Below are positions 46,334 to 56,990 of a stretch of 64,000 nt of DNA, piece after piece (position 1 is the stretch's first letter; each line of letters opens with the position of its first letter). The stretch comes from Calvatia gigantea. Its lineage: Eukaryota > Basidiomycota > Agaricomycetes > Agaricales > Lycoperdaceae. Under the pieces are notes generated by a model. That model worked only from the letters and a program-made list of their open reading frames with translations, was not told the origin of the DNA and made no database searches. The stretch lies in contig JACAAK010000009.1 of NCBI GenBank assembly GCA_025093985.1, forward strand, positions 124,001 to 188,000. The letters run 5' to 3'. The translations under genes were made by a program, and so were the position numbers.

Positions 46334-49241
46334 TTAATGAGAGCCGAGCCAGGCTGCGATTCGTTCCACCAGCTCGGCTTTCCTTCCCGAAACGGACTGG
46401 CTCTTGGACTTCAGGAATTCCTGTAGAGCGTATAAATGTGCGGTGGTCCACGCTGACGCCGGAATATAATACTCACCTTCAACTGATCCACACGCAGCTG
46501 AGCCGGGGATATGGTAAGCGATGAGGAAATACGGGACTTAAAGCGATGAGCTTACCCTATCCAGAGCTCCAGCCTCGAATTTACTCCGAATTTCGACCTC
46601 ATCGACAGATATATCCTGTACTCACCATTGAACTGTCAGACGTCGACCAGTAAGTATATTGGAGGGAGACAAACCGCCTTTCGTTTGGAGCCAAGGGTAG
46701 GGATGACTATATTGGCGGTGTCATCGTTGATTAGGGCGAGTTTCCAGTCTTTCATCAGGTCCCCAGCACGCTGAAGGAGGTGCGTGTGAGTAAACATTGT
46801 GACGGACCAATACGGCACACCTTGTGAATCTTCTCGATATTAGGTTCTGTCAGATCCTCAAAGGAGTCAACATCAAATTCTTCCCGGAACGCGCTGGCTT
46901 GCAGTTGGGCGTTATGATAAGCAAGCGCTAAACATACACACAAACGTACAATTAGCAAATGGGCACATGTAAATGTAAACGTGACTGATTACCGGGGTTG
47001 GGATATGAATCAGGCGGATAGGTCCCATTTTTGACACTTAACTTATCAATCCAAGCACGAGCCGCATCCTTCAAATCGTCAGATGCTATAGTAGTGGGGC
47101 GTTCAAGCCGAAACAGGGTGAAAAAAATCATAGGAAGGATTTACCTCTGAAGGCTTCTTCAATAGGGGCGGCACGGATATCGTCGGCGAAGGGTAAAGGG
47201 ATCAGGTGTATTCCGGGCGGTTCGGTGAAACCATTCTCGTCAACGTGCTCCTCCTGGGGAGGAGTTTTAGAACGGTAGATTTCCAAAGCGAAGGCGAAGT
47301 AACCTGAGGAAGAAGTGCACAAAATATGGGCGTAGCGTTACGTCGTAAAAGTGTAAGCGCCAGGCCAATTTTGTTCTTGCTTGTCATGGATCTCAGCAGG
47401 GCACTGAATGTCCGTTTGCTACCTGAGTAGGACTACGAATCTGACGGTGAGGACAGTCTGGGAGGGATCGGGAACACTCTCACCATTTCATCCGGGTAAA
47501 TGAACTGCGAGTGCTTGATATTGTCCTCAAATCTGAGCTCATTTCTGTCCTTGAAACCAAGAAGCTTGATCCCTGCACAAATAGATGGAGTGACTGTTCC
47601 ACGCCATCTTATGTTGCTTACCGGGCTCGAGTCCCAGTGTCCGGAAAGACCGAACTTCTTCGGCGGTGTAAAAAGGCTACGTACGATGAGTGTGACACCC
47701 ACATTTGGTCATCTTCTACTCACCCGTTGACCCAACCTGGTCGTCTTTACACCAACGCCCAAACTATTATCATCCTCTTCATCGTCATCGGTGCTTGTGG
47801 CACCACCTTGAGGTGCGTTGTAGACTATTTTAGTCTTGTCCACGTCGGCTTGACGGTCCTGTTGAAGTCTCGTTAACACCACCCGATGCAGTTGTGCCCT
47901 TATGTACCTCATCCACGTAGACAGTACGTGAGATAGCGACTTCCATCCGATCACCCAGGTCAACGAAGTATTTGTAAGAGCCCTTCTTCTGCTCAGTGAC
48001 CAAACCGTACCTTGCCAACCAGGATTCACAGCTATTCAATGTCTCCAGGCACGGAAATCTCACCCTTTAACACCGATCGTGAACCCCTCCGCCAGTTGAA
48101 GGGGAATACTGAACATTGCTCGTTTAGGCACTTCGTGTATCCGCATCTGGCCCAACAGGTCTTCGACCCGAGAGATTGAGATAGACTCGGGTAGGACAGA
48201 ACTATTCTCGGCGAGTTCTTCTTCCTCCACCACGTTCGTGGGCACAAGAATTTCCTGTTCATCACGAGGGATGATTCAAAATCTACAACACAACGAGGCT
48301 CAACTCACAGAGTAAAATTTTGAAACATCGAATGACCTGTCTTCCGTGGTAATAAAGAAGGGCTCAACGGAGACGCCCGCTTGAATCAGATCCTATGTCC
48401 GTTGTTAGTGATTTCCCTTGCGGCCAAGATAGTCAACAAACATCCAATGTCGTCTTTGCAGAGGTAATTAACTGATTGCTACCAGGCCCAGGGTGCGGAT
48501 TGTCTTCATCGGTAATGAGAAATACTCGTTTCGTTGCTGTCTTCGGAGCCCTAGTCTGCCTCAGCAAATGAAAATTAATTAAAAGTAGTGGGCGGACCCG
48601 TCACGCAAAACCCAGTTACAGCTGGTGAATACGTCGCCCATTGGAACCCGTTTTCCTTTCAAAGGTGGAAATGCCTCCAGCAGTTCAGCCGGATTTTCAC
48701 GAGCGGCTTCGAAAGGTTCAATACACGACTGCGAAGAAGGACAATCCAACGGACCGTCAAGTAATTGTATCAATTCCTGAACTTTGGGCGCACTCAGGGG
48801 GGATATAGGCTGGAAGACACAAGTATTTCGCTTGAGTTCGGAAATGTCACGTCCATTTCCAAACTTCTGGGTCTTCAAGGTTGAAGTGTCATTGGGGTGT
48901 GCGAGTGATTGGCAATTATCATGACCCTCACTGTATTAAATAACATGATCCCAACGGAGTCGCGTGGGCCGATGATGATTTTTCGCTTCTGAATCTGCAC
49001 GGCCGCTTCCAAGGCCGTATATACATGGCAAGTTTTGACGTCCTCATAGTTCGGATCATCACGGAGTCCAAGCATAGATTCAGAGCAGTCAATACAGAAC
49101 AGAATTACATCTCTTTTTCCTTCAAAAAACTGGGAATAATGAGCCAAGAGTGACTCAGAATGGTGCGTGACATACAGAAGCATCTTGAAGTTCTTCCTCT
49201 TCTTCATCGTCAATCCTGTTCCAATCATCATAGGGCGGCAT
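46334..49241 (-). CDS. ku70: Ku70, DNA end-binding subunit of non-homologous end joining
   Basis: Eighteen exons join in phase to 671 residues, from ATG 49241 to TAA 46334. Exon ends include 49241-49176, 49129-48932, 48872-48598, 48559-48442, 47858-47724, 47432-47304 and 46420-46334. The N-terminal von Willebrand-like domain starts KRDVILFCIDCSESMLGL. The Ku core has FTIGVKGYGLVTEQKKGSYK, PGIKLLGFKDRNELRFED, SQFIYPDEM and GIHLIPLPFADDIR. The C-terminal SAP DNA-binding motif reads LRVDQLKEFLKSKSQSVSG plus RKAELVERIAAWLG. With Ku80 it encircles broken DNA ends in the nucleus and recruits ligase 4 factors. An acidic linker (TDDDEEDD) is inserted before the TAEEVRSFRTLG region. One intron uses a weak GTCCGC donor (48597). 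It is divergent from the gene at 49501, 259 bases away. Confidence 0.95.
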
Positions 49242-49500
49242 AGTAGCTGAGTTCCTGGAGTATTTGAGGAGTAAGACCGCTGGTTTGAGAGTTACAGAAC
49301 AAGCCAGGGGTATTTGGAGTTGGCGTGACAAGTCACCACGCGTACGTCACAACTTGTCACGACCGATGCTCCAAGTACGACTCACAGAGTCACACCAAGT
49401 CGGAGCTAGCTTAGATAATATGCGGCTCCTTCGAGACTTTAACCTCAACCACTGACATCTCGAATTCAGAACAAGCAAATTCTGAAAAAGCGGAGGCTCG
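49242..49500. promoter_or_regulatory. Shared divergent promoter of Ku70 and PTPA
   Basis: The 259-base spacer between two start codons must hold both promoters. It contains ACGCGT (49338-49343), the MluI cell-cycle box bound by fungal Swi6-type factors, directly joined to TACGTCAC, a CRE-like word. Their presence is seen, and their use is inferred. Confidence 0.4.
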
Positions 49501-50850
49501 ATGGATCCTAAACCTCCTCCTATACGTGAAGTGACTTCAGCTCAATTCCAAGATCTGGGGTCTTTGCCGAACTTGGTGATCAGGACAGATAACGACGTCG
49601 AACGGTGGAAGACCACTCGTTCCTTTTATGATTACGACTTATTCCTCAGACGCCTGAATGAGTCTGTGGTTGGCACATTGCTACCCTGGAACCCAGGAAC
49701 TGTTCCTCAGGTAAGCCGTGCATCCCGCGGTGCTGCTCCTTTGACCTGAGGCGCTTAGTCGGTGACACAAACCCTGGCACTGCTCGACACCTTAGAAGCA
49801 TGGATTCAGGAAATCCCCCCACTAAATACCCCACAAAGGTTCGGAAATATTGCCTTTCGCACCTGGGGCGTCCGATTGGAAGAGGTCAGAATGTCGATCG
49901 TTAGCCGCGATCCTGCTGACTGAATCCGATTAGCGAGCAGATAAATTGCTCGAAGAGCTCCTTCCGCCGAATTACAAGACCCTGGTTCCTTACATCAAAC
50001 CATATCTCTTGACGTCTTTCGGTTCCTTCACGCGCATGGATTATGGAACCGGGCACGAGGCGTCTTTTGGTCTCCTTCTTCTTTGTCTGACCCTTGTGCG
50101 CTTCTTCCAACCTACCCAAGAAGAGGAACGTCAGTTGGTCCTGAGCATTTTTGTCCGTTATCTCCGCCTATGTTGGAAGTTACAAGATACGTATAAGCTA
50201 GAGCCTGCTGGGAGTCACGGCGTCTGGGGTTTGGATGATTACTCCTTTCTCCCATATATCTTTGGCAGTGGCCAGTTACGAGGTCAGCATTGGCGCTCCC
50301 ATGGATCGTCAAACCATAACTGACAGCCTCAAAGATCAGACCGCTATACCTCCATCCGCAATCTTACATCCCCCCTTACCTGCAACAAATCTGTACTTCA
50401 TGGCAATTATGCGAATTCGCGATGTCAAGCGAGGTCCATTCTTCGAACACTCTTCCCAGCTATACAACATAGCAACAAGCGTTCCCAACTGGGTAAAAGT
50501 AAACTCGGGTCTTTTCAAAATGTACAGAGTACGTGAGGGTCCATGAGCTGTTGTCATTCCAGAGGTTTTGATACATCCATTAGGCGGAAGTTTTGGGAAA
50601 GCGTGTGGTTGTCCAGCATATTCCGCTGGGAGGACTGTTGGAGTGGGAACATTCCACTTTACAGGCCACTCCCACCACGCCCGTACCGCAGTCCTTGCAG
50701 TCTCGACATCCGACGACCCAGGTTGGTGACCACACAATTCCTACCTCTCACCCTGTCCCTGAAGGTAGAACCTGGGGTGTTCCATTGTCAAGAACTCGAC
50801 AACCGGCGCCACCGCAAGACCCAACGGAATCGGTGCCACCTCTCCCGTAG
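49501..50850 (+). CDS. rrd1: PTPA, serine/threonine-protein phosphatase 2A activator (peptidyl-prolyl isomerase)
   Basis: Five exons (49501-49710, 49759-49884, 49934-50282, 50335-50528, 50584-50850) give 381 residues. PTPA hallmarks are plain: [15 protein letters not shown], the [17 protein letters not shown] region, [36 protein letters not shown] and [12 protein letters not shown]. These line the pocket that binds a proline peptide and ATP at the PP2A catalytic subunit. The protein loads or reactivates PP2A through the cell cycle and stress responses. The domain ends at about residue 310. A Pro/Thr/Gln-rich tail of about 70 residues ([11 protein letters not shown] and onward) follows without another splice and has no known fold. 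All introns are 48-55 bases and in phase. Whether it is the RRD1 or RRD2 orthologue cannot be decided here. Confidence 0.93.
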
Positions 50851-53800
50851 GATATGTCCGCAGAATATCCAGGGGCCCCACCGTCAAGCGTGATAACGTG
50901 GACGATGAATGAGACCTGTCACTTGTTCGTGAGATGCTGTGGGAATTAAGGCCCCTGCTTACCTGAAGGCCAAGTGGCAACAAGTTACTATGGGGTGTCA
51001 AATGTAACCCGTTTCAGTTCTGCAGATCACTTCATGTCGACTCGTTAAAATCTTGGTTCAATAGGGCGGTTTAAAGGCGGTGTCCACATAACTTAGTCTA
51101 GGATTTCGAAACTACTTCATGTGGCGTTTTCCTTTACGTCGTTGCTGATAGGCGCACATAGGTAGGTCAAAACCGAGGGATTAAGGTATTGACATGTCCC
51201 CTGCGAATGCGACTTCATTTCTCACCTCAGAACGTGACCCTCTTTTTGTGAACGATGTGAGATTCAACCTTCATATTCTAAACCATGAGTACCAAGAAAA
51301 GCTCCGTTGACTCGGAATGTGTGGGTTGCTACCCAATTGCACCCGGTCAGGGATTTCGTAAGGCAAGTGGGTAGCTTCTCATCGGCCGGCCATGGACAAT
51401 TCTGGACATTACCTTGACGAGCACGGCTTCCCACGTAACGAAGAGACGGGACAAGGTCTCCAGCTGTTCTTAGTTGCCATTGACTTTCGGACTGAAGTGC
51501 ATTTCCTAGCCTAAGAAAGACTTTCTGGTAACTTTTTTAGAAAGTTACCCCTGGCAGGTCTGGGGGTCTCGTGAGGTAAACTTATGAACACCTCCCATTT
51601 CCGTCCGCAAACTTACAACAACGTTATTATTTGTTCTGTGGCGAATCAACCTCGTGTTGGAGTTTAATGACCGTCAGCATTTGAGCGCGTTTCAAGGCAA
51701 TCTTGTTCGTTCATTTGTCTCCGACTCAGGGTAAACGTACTCTCCATGACGAACCGCCAGAAAAACTTTCACATCGACTTTCACATCGTCATTCCCTTGC
51801 AGGTGCTGACGAGAGAATGACAACGGGTGTTCGTCATCGTGGCGGGACTTCCAATCTTAGAAATGCAATTGCGTGAAGGTCCGACCAAAAAGGGCACAGA
51901 TCATCGGGATCAACATAAACAAGAGCTTCTTCGTGAAGGTTACTGAACTGAAAAGTCGCTAAAGGATGTTCATTGTTCAGTGGTAGCAGGTGTGAAAGGC
52001 GGACCCCTTATGGCTTCGAACAGCCGAGAGGGTTATGTCATTCACCTATCGCAACGCAAAAAGTGATGTGTACCCATGCTTTCATTTGGGTCCAAACGGC
52101 GAGACCGTCGATGCGTTCCGGAGACCGCCTGAAGTATATCGAAACAGTTATTATGGTAATTAAATGGAGGGTAAATATGCATGTATCAGGTATGCCCCGT
52201 ACGGACGCGAGATCTGTAGTATGTGCTAACCCTTTCTTGCTTCGGCTTTACGATGTGGCCCCCATCTCCCAACATCTAACAGACTCCAAGTTCTAACCCA
52301 GAGGATCTGGCGTTTTGGACGCTTGCGGAACTTGAATCCCGTTAAAATTCCTTTTTTTTTAAAAAAAAAAGCTGCCAAATGTCTTCCGGCGCCTTCTATT
52401 ATCCGATCCCTAGCGATTCTAGGTCCTAGGGCCGGATCCGGTGGAATACTCAAGAACCAGATTTCCCAGGTGCACCATCACCAGGCGTTTGAGACCGCTA
52501 GAGATCTTTCTTAGGTCCGTGTCAATTCATCCGATTCGCTTCGTGGACTGCCGAATTCCACGCTGATACGGCGACTCTTGGAGATGTCAAGAGTTTACAA
52601 AAAAACATAAAGGCGCTTCCGAGTGCGAAGTTCGTCATTAATCACGAATAACGTAGCTAGCAACTCTAAAAGCCTCTGTGATTTTGGGTCCTCGTTAAAA
52701 ATCCAGGCCTTGTGTTTCTGGATGCAAGGGATGTCCGTTATCGGGTTGCATCAGGATACCATCCACTGAATGAGCGTTGTTTTCGACATGAGAAAAAAAG
52801 TAGGATTTCAGTGAAAAGCCTTGATCTCGTTGGAGGGCTTGCGGTCTTTGTGGAACGAACAGCCTCAAGCCTCCCTGACCGGAGTGATTTTAAAGCGTCT
52901 GCGGAACTACGGCTATTCCACACCTCCTATGCACTCAGGCTCGCTGTCAATAAGTTCTACTGATGAACCAGCGCCTCTAAATCACGTCAACGAAGTTAGA
53001 TCACTGATGGGGTTACCTGGCGCCCTCAATGGCGTACGTAATTTCAATCATCAAATTATCCATTCTCCATGTTGCAACACTCAAGATCATGAAAAACCTT
53101 CACACTGTCGGAACCTGGCGGTGTGTTGGAGTTTGAGGTTGCTGGTTGTTACATTCCTTCGATGGTTTGCCCACCCCAACACGCACCGGTCCGCTGACGA
53201 AATCGGGCTCTTTGGGCCAATGAATCCTGCGGATGGCTTCAGCTCCTCATCGCTTACCCGTGTCTCCCGTGACTGCATGCCACCGCAGCCCGGAGCCCAC
53301 ACCGTTTTGTCATTTCATTGTCACATGAACGAGGGAGTATTTCGGGACCGACTACGACAAAGGCGGGCCGGGCAGAGAAGACCGTTGTCAAGCTAGGGCG
53401 CAGCTGAGGCTGGTGTTCCCAGGCTTGCTCGTGACGTTCGAGTCCGGGTCACAATCAATGTGCGATCGAAGTCAAGGTCCTCAGGAACGAAAACTAATTC
53501 GTCAACGATCGAAGAGCTGGCTATTTCGGGATATGAAGACCCCACGCCACGTAGACATCTCGACACCTCCGGAAACCAGACCGGTCGCTTGAGAAATGAA
53601 CCAACTACGACTCGGGAGGGTGGCTGAGGACAATTTTAGGGAAGCCCCGACCGCACAAGGTAATGAAAACTCTGAGAGAAAACGCCCGTGAGCATACACA
53701 GCCCGAACCAGGCCCTTGAGGAGGTTCCACGCGAAACAAAGTTTAACGGGCATTTTCCAGGTCCAAGGGGTCGCCATGGACATGGATGTCGACAAGGGTC

Positions 53801-53860
53801 TGGCGGCCGTTGCGAGAGACCAAGTACCAAGAAAGGCAAGTGGTACGAAAACTAGTTGGT

Positions 53861-53885
53861 ACCGTCGCCGAGAGGGACATGGTCT
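53861..53885 (+). repeat. Dispersed repeat, copy a
   Basis: The word from ACCGTCGCCGAG through GGGACATGGTCT is repeated in reverse orientation at about 54687-54711. A related word plus a second shared block (CTGGGACTCC..TGAC.GACTG, 53931-53950) occurs again at about 59740 and 59789. It is probably the remains of a non-coding mobile element. Confidence 0.5.
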
Positions 53886-54686
53886 ATTTTTTGATGGGCA
53901 CCTGCCATATTCTGAGATGAACCCGGGGTCCTGGGACTCCGTGACAGACTGTCGATCATACCGACCTCGTTATTTCCCCGTCAAAATCTAATATATATTA
54001 TAATGAAGATATTATTTCACAAGTATTCGACCCAGTACACCTGGGCTTTTGTACGATAGCTGAAATATCCCATGGTGTAATTACCCAGTTACACGGGGAG
54101 ATACACACCCAAATTACACTCTAAGGCGAGATGTTCCACTCTCATTTTCACACTTTCATTTACAGATGTTTTACTATATTTACATAATTTAACGCCCTGG
54201 TTCCCCGATAATCTGTTGGAAATACTTGTTATACTCAGGTCAAGCTCGAAACTTGTGGTACCTAGTCTACTTCACGTATATTTGCAGTGTTTCAAGCAGG
54301 ACTTGTTAGATTTTCACACGGTGCTATTTTGATCTATTTGATGCATTGATGGGTAATATTTTGAACTAAGTTTTCGGCACTCAGAATAAGTTGTAACCTC
54401 GAACGGACGTCTAGAGACATGTATAATGGGTCGCGAATAAATAATTCGAGCTAAACGATGTTTATTATTTATTTTGAGAGCCCAAGTTTTGCGGTGGGTG
54501 GGCTACGAACGCTGTCTGCCCTCTTTGTCGGGCGTACGTTGCAGGAAATACCGCTAGCGGGCAGCTGTGGAGGTTACTTACGCACGGTCTTTTTTTTACG
54601 TTTTAGATTCTCCGTGTGACGAGCGGCAGGCCACATGACATTGTATCAAGACCCCATCAGCATTTCACTGATGGAAAACAGACCAT

Positions 54687-54711
54687 GTCCCTCTCGGCGA
54701 CGGTAGTTGGT
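54687..54711 (-). repeat. Dispersed repeat, inverted copy b
   Basis: This is the reverse complement of the core word at 53861-53885, identical over about 25 bases, with weaker similarity for some bases on both sides. The two copies lie about 0.8 kb apart and could be arms of an inverted-repeat element. No coding sequence lies between them. Confidence 0.5.
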
Positions 54712-55003
54712 GATCTTCTCGGTTCAGTGCTCCCCCTTACGGCGATATCTTGAATCTTGCCGAGGGGGCCGTAAGGAGTTTCCCAAACCAGGCACACAAT
54801 TACACATGGTGGATCCAGATTAAGCTCGATTGGATAAATGCAAGTCTCGGAAACAAACCGAAAAACAAACCATTCCGCCTACGTCCTCCAACCACTCAAA
54901 TCACATTTTGACGTCAACCGATGCCGCTTTGAACCCCATTCTACCCCGCTTCTCCCAAGATACTTAAATAACACCATTCCCTCAAATTTCCGCTTTCGAC
55001 ATC

Positions 55004-56990
55004 ATGACTTCTGGTATGCTCCAGGTACGTTTCTCCTCCTCTCCCTCCAGTCCTCCCTCATCACTCTCCTCAGGACCCCATCCAGACGTCGACTTCAGGC
55101 TCGACTCCTCGTTTCCGTCCCTATTCCAGCACAAAACACCAAGTGGTGAAAGGCCGTTACATTACAAGCAACGATCCTCGTGGCTACATGTGAGCGCCCG
55201 CAACGGCTCACTCGGTGAGGAGTGGTCAATAACTGATGACTGTACCAGACCCGTATACGAATACCCTCTCAATGGACAATGGATAATGATGGATATAGAT
55301 GATGGATACATTCTGTGGACAGGAATCTGGAAAGGTGCGTTACAGGTGCACCCCAATTCGTTCTCTGCTCACTCCCACAATAGCGCTGGGCAACTCAAAA
55401 GGTCAGGAAGTTCGGATGGATAATCACGAGCTCCCGCTGAAATCTTCCTGTGATATAGCCGATATTGTGAAAATGATTGACTCCCAACCTGACCTCGCTC
55501 CACTCATCCGACGAGTACGAGGCGGCTACCTAAAAATACAGGGTACATGGATGCCCTACGAGGTCGGTTGTTTCACTTATATCTGACTCATGGGTTCAAC
55601 GCTCACAAAATGTCCAGGTCGCTCTGCGTCTCTCCCGACGGTCAGTGGAAATACATATCTCCCAGTGGACGAGCCACCTGATGACAATTCCTCTGCTAGA
55701 GTGGCCTGGCCTATTCGCGAAGATTTAGTGCCCCTCTTTGGGTAAGTTATTTTTCCGCCCCCCATCCCCTAATGGTCGTTCATTGCTTTCGAAGGCCTAC
55801 ATTCCCGAGTACCTGTTTGTCACCTGATCAACCGGGATATGGACAAGTTGTTGCCACAAGCAATAGCAGAAGACGGGCACGGCGAAATACCCAGCCTGCA
55901 GCGCCGACACAACAACCTCCCAGAGATCCAAGCAACCCTGATTGGATTGTTGCAACACCTGACCCTGGCATGAATACCCCGAGTCTTTCTCATCAATCTC
56001 TGTCCTCTTCTAGCCCTTTTCATGGGTACCTACCCCAGCACCCCCGCCATGACCGGTCTCAGCTTCCACCTCCACTATCTGGCCCATCTTGCCCATCGAC
56101 AGTCCAAGAACCTCATGTCAGCTCGAACGTACGATATTCCCCATACGTCGGTCACCTGGTCCCGCGGAAGCTATCTTTAACTCCCTTATCTGTCGAAATA
56201 CCTTCGGATCCAGAGAGGATCAATCTCCCGCCCTTGCGGGCTCCGCCGACCGACCATGGCCCAAGCAGTGCTTCGTACGCATTACCCCCCATCTCCGCAC
56301 TGGAAGATCTGAGAGGCATCCGCAACAACGATTCTGCCGCAGTCTTGAGGCGACTACGGTCGGACAACGAACCACCCGTGTCATATCATCACTCTCATTC
56401 GCGCACAGCAAGCCAAAGTGACGATGAGAAAACATGGATGAGGCGACACTCGCTTACTGCCCAACCCTATTCGTCAGTTTTCCTTGAAATTTAGAAAAAA
56501 AAAACTTTCTAATCCTTATTCCAGGCGATCAATGGACATGTCTCCCAGACGCCACCCCAGTTCGCTCCCAACCTACCCACATTCACACGTGACCCACCCT
56601 TACTATGAGTATCATAACCGCCAGCGCAGGCGAACTTCTCGTCCGCCTTCCCGCTCTTGTAGCATATCCCGGACTTCACATGAAGACAATTACTCTGCCA
56701 ACAGCTCCACATGCGAACCTTCACCTGTTTCTCCTTCAACCCCTCGCTCAATCATCTCATCACCCGGGTTATCCCACCGTTACAGAGACGATAACGCTAA
56801 TAGCATGGTCCCGCTGACCATCGCTGCTGATAGGATTCGGCTGGATTCTGGCACTGAAACCAGCCAACGCTCAGAATATAACCCAAGGCGGTACAGCGAT
56901 AGCGATCCTGAAACCCCCGGAACGCCCTCTATAAAGCATTCAGACTACAATGATGCGCCTCCACGGCAACAACCCTTAAGGCCCTGGTAG
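55004..56990 (+). CDS. KilA-N/APSES-related transcription regulator, XBP1-like
   Basis: Eight exons (55004-55024, 55074-55189, 55249-55334, 55384-55562, 55618-55640, 55700-55741, 55795-56472, 56525-56990) join in phase to 536 residues. The N-terminal DNA-binding KilA-N domain spans about residues 25-155: KGRYITSNDPRGYIPVYEYP, DDGYILWTGIWKALGNSK, LIRRVRGGYLKIQGTWMPYE, then VAWPIREDLVPLFGPTFPST. This is the arrangement of yeast Xbp1, a stress- and quiescence-linked repressor. The rest is Ser/Pro-rich and disordered, with basic patches (SRRRARR, RQRRRTSRPPSRS) that may be nuclear signals. Two tiny exons (21 and 23 bases) make it easy to mispredict. About 4.1 kb of gene-free DNA lies upstream, which suits a complex promoter. 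Target genes cannot be read from the sequence. Confidence 0.85.

Larger units (their letters stand above)
50851..55003. other. Gene-poor stretch with repeat pieces
   Basis: No recognisable gene in about 4.1 kb. A perfect T9A10 palindrome lies at 52352-52370. The 191-codon frame at 52821-53396 has no motif and begins at a non-ATG codon. Two inverted copies of a short repeat lie at about 53860 and 54700. The right end is the promoter of the gene at 55004. Confidence 0.45.

Noticed and set aside
47432..47483. Apparent frameshift in Ku70
   Set aside because: Using the TTCGTAG acceptor at 47433-47434 gives DEM followed by SYSGSKRTFSALL in frame, so the gene is intact.
52821..53396. 191-codon plus-strand frame
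   Set aside because: It starts at a non-ATG codon, has no motif and is not joined to other exons. Probably chance.
53425..53450. Possible tRNA B-box (GTTCGAGTCC)
   Set aside because: No matching A-box at the right distance and no cloverleaf arms could be paired. No tRNA was found elsewhere either.
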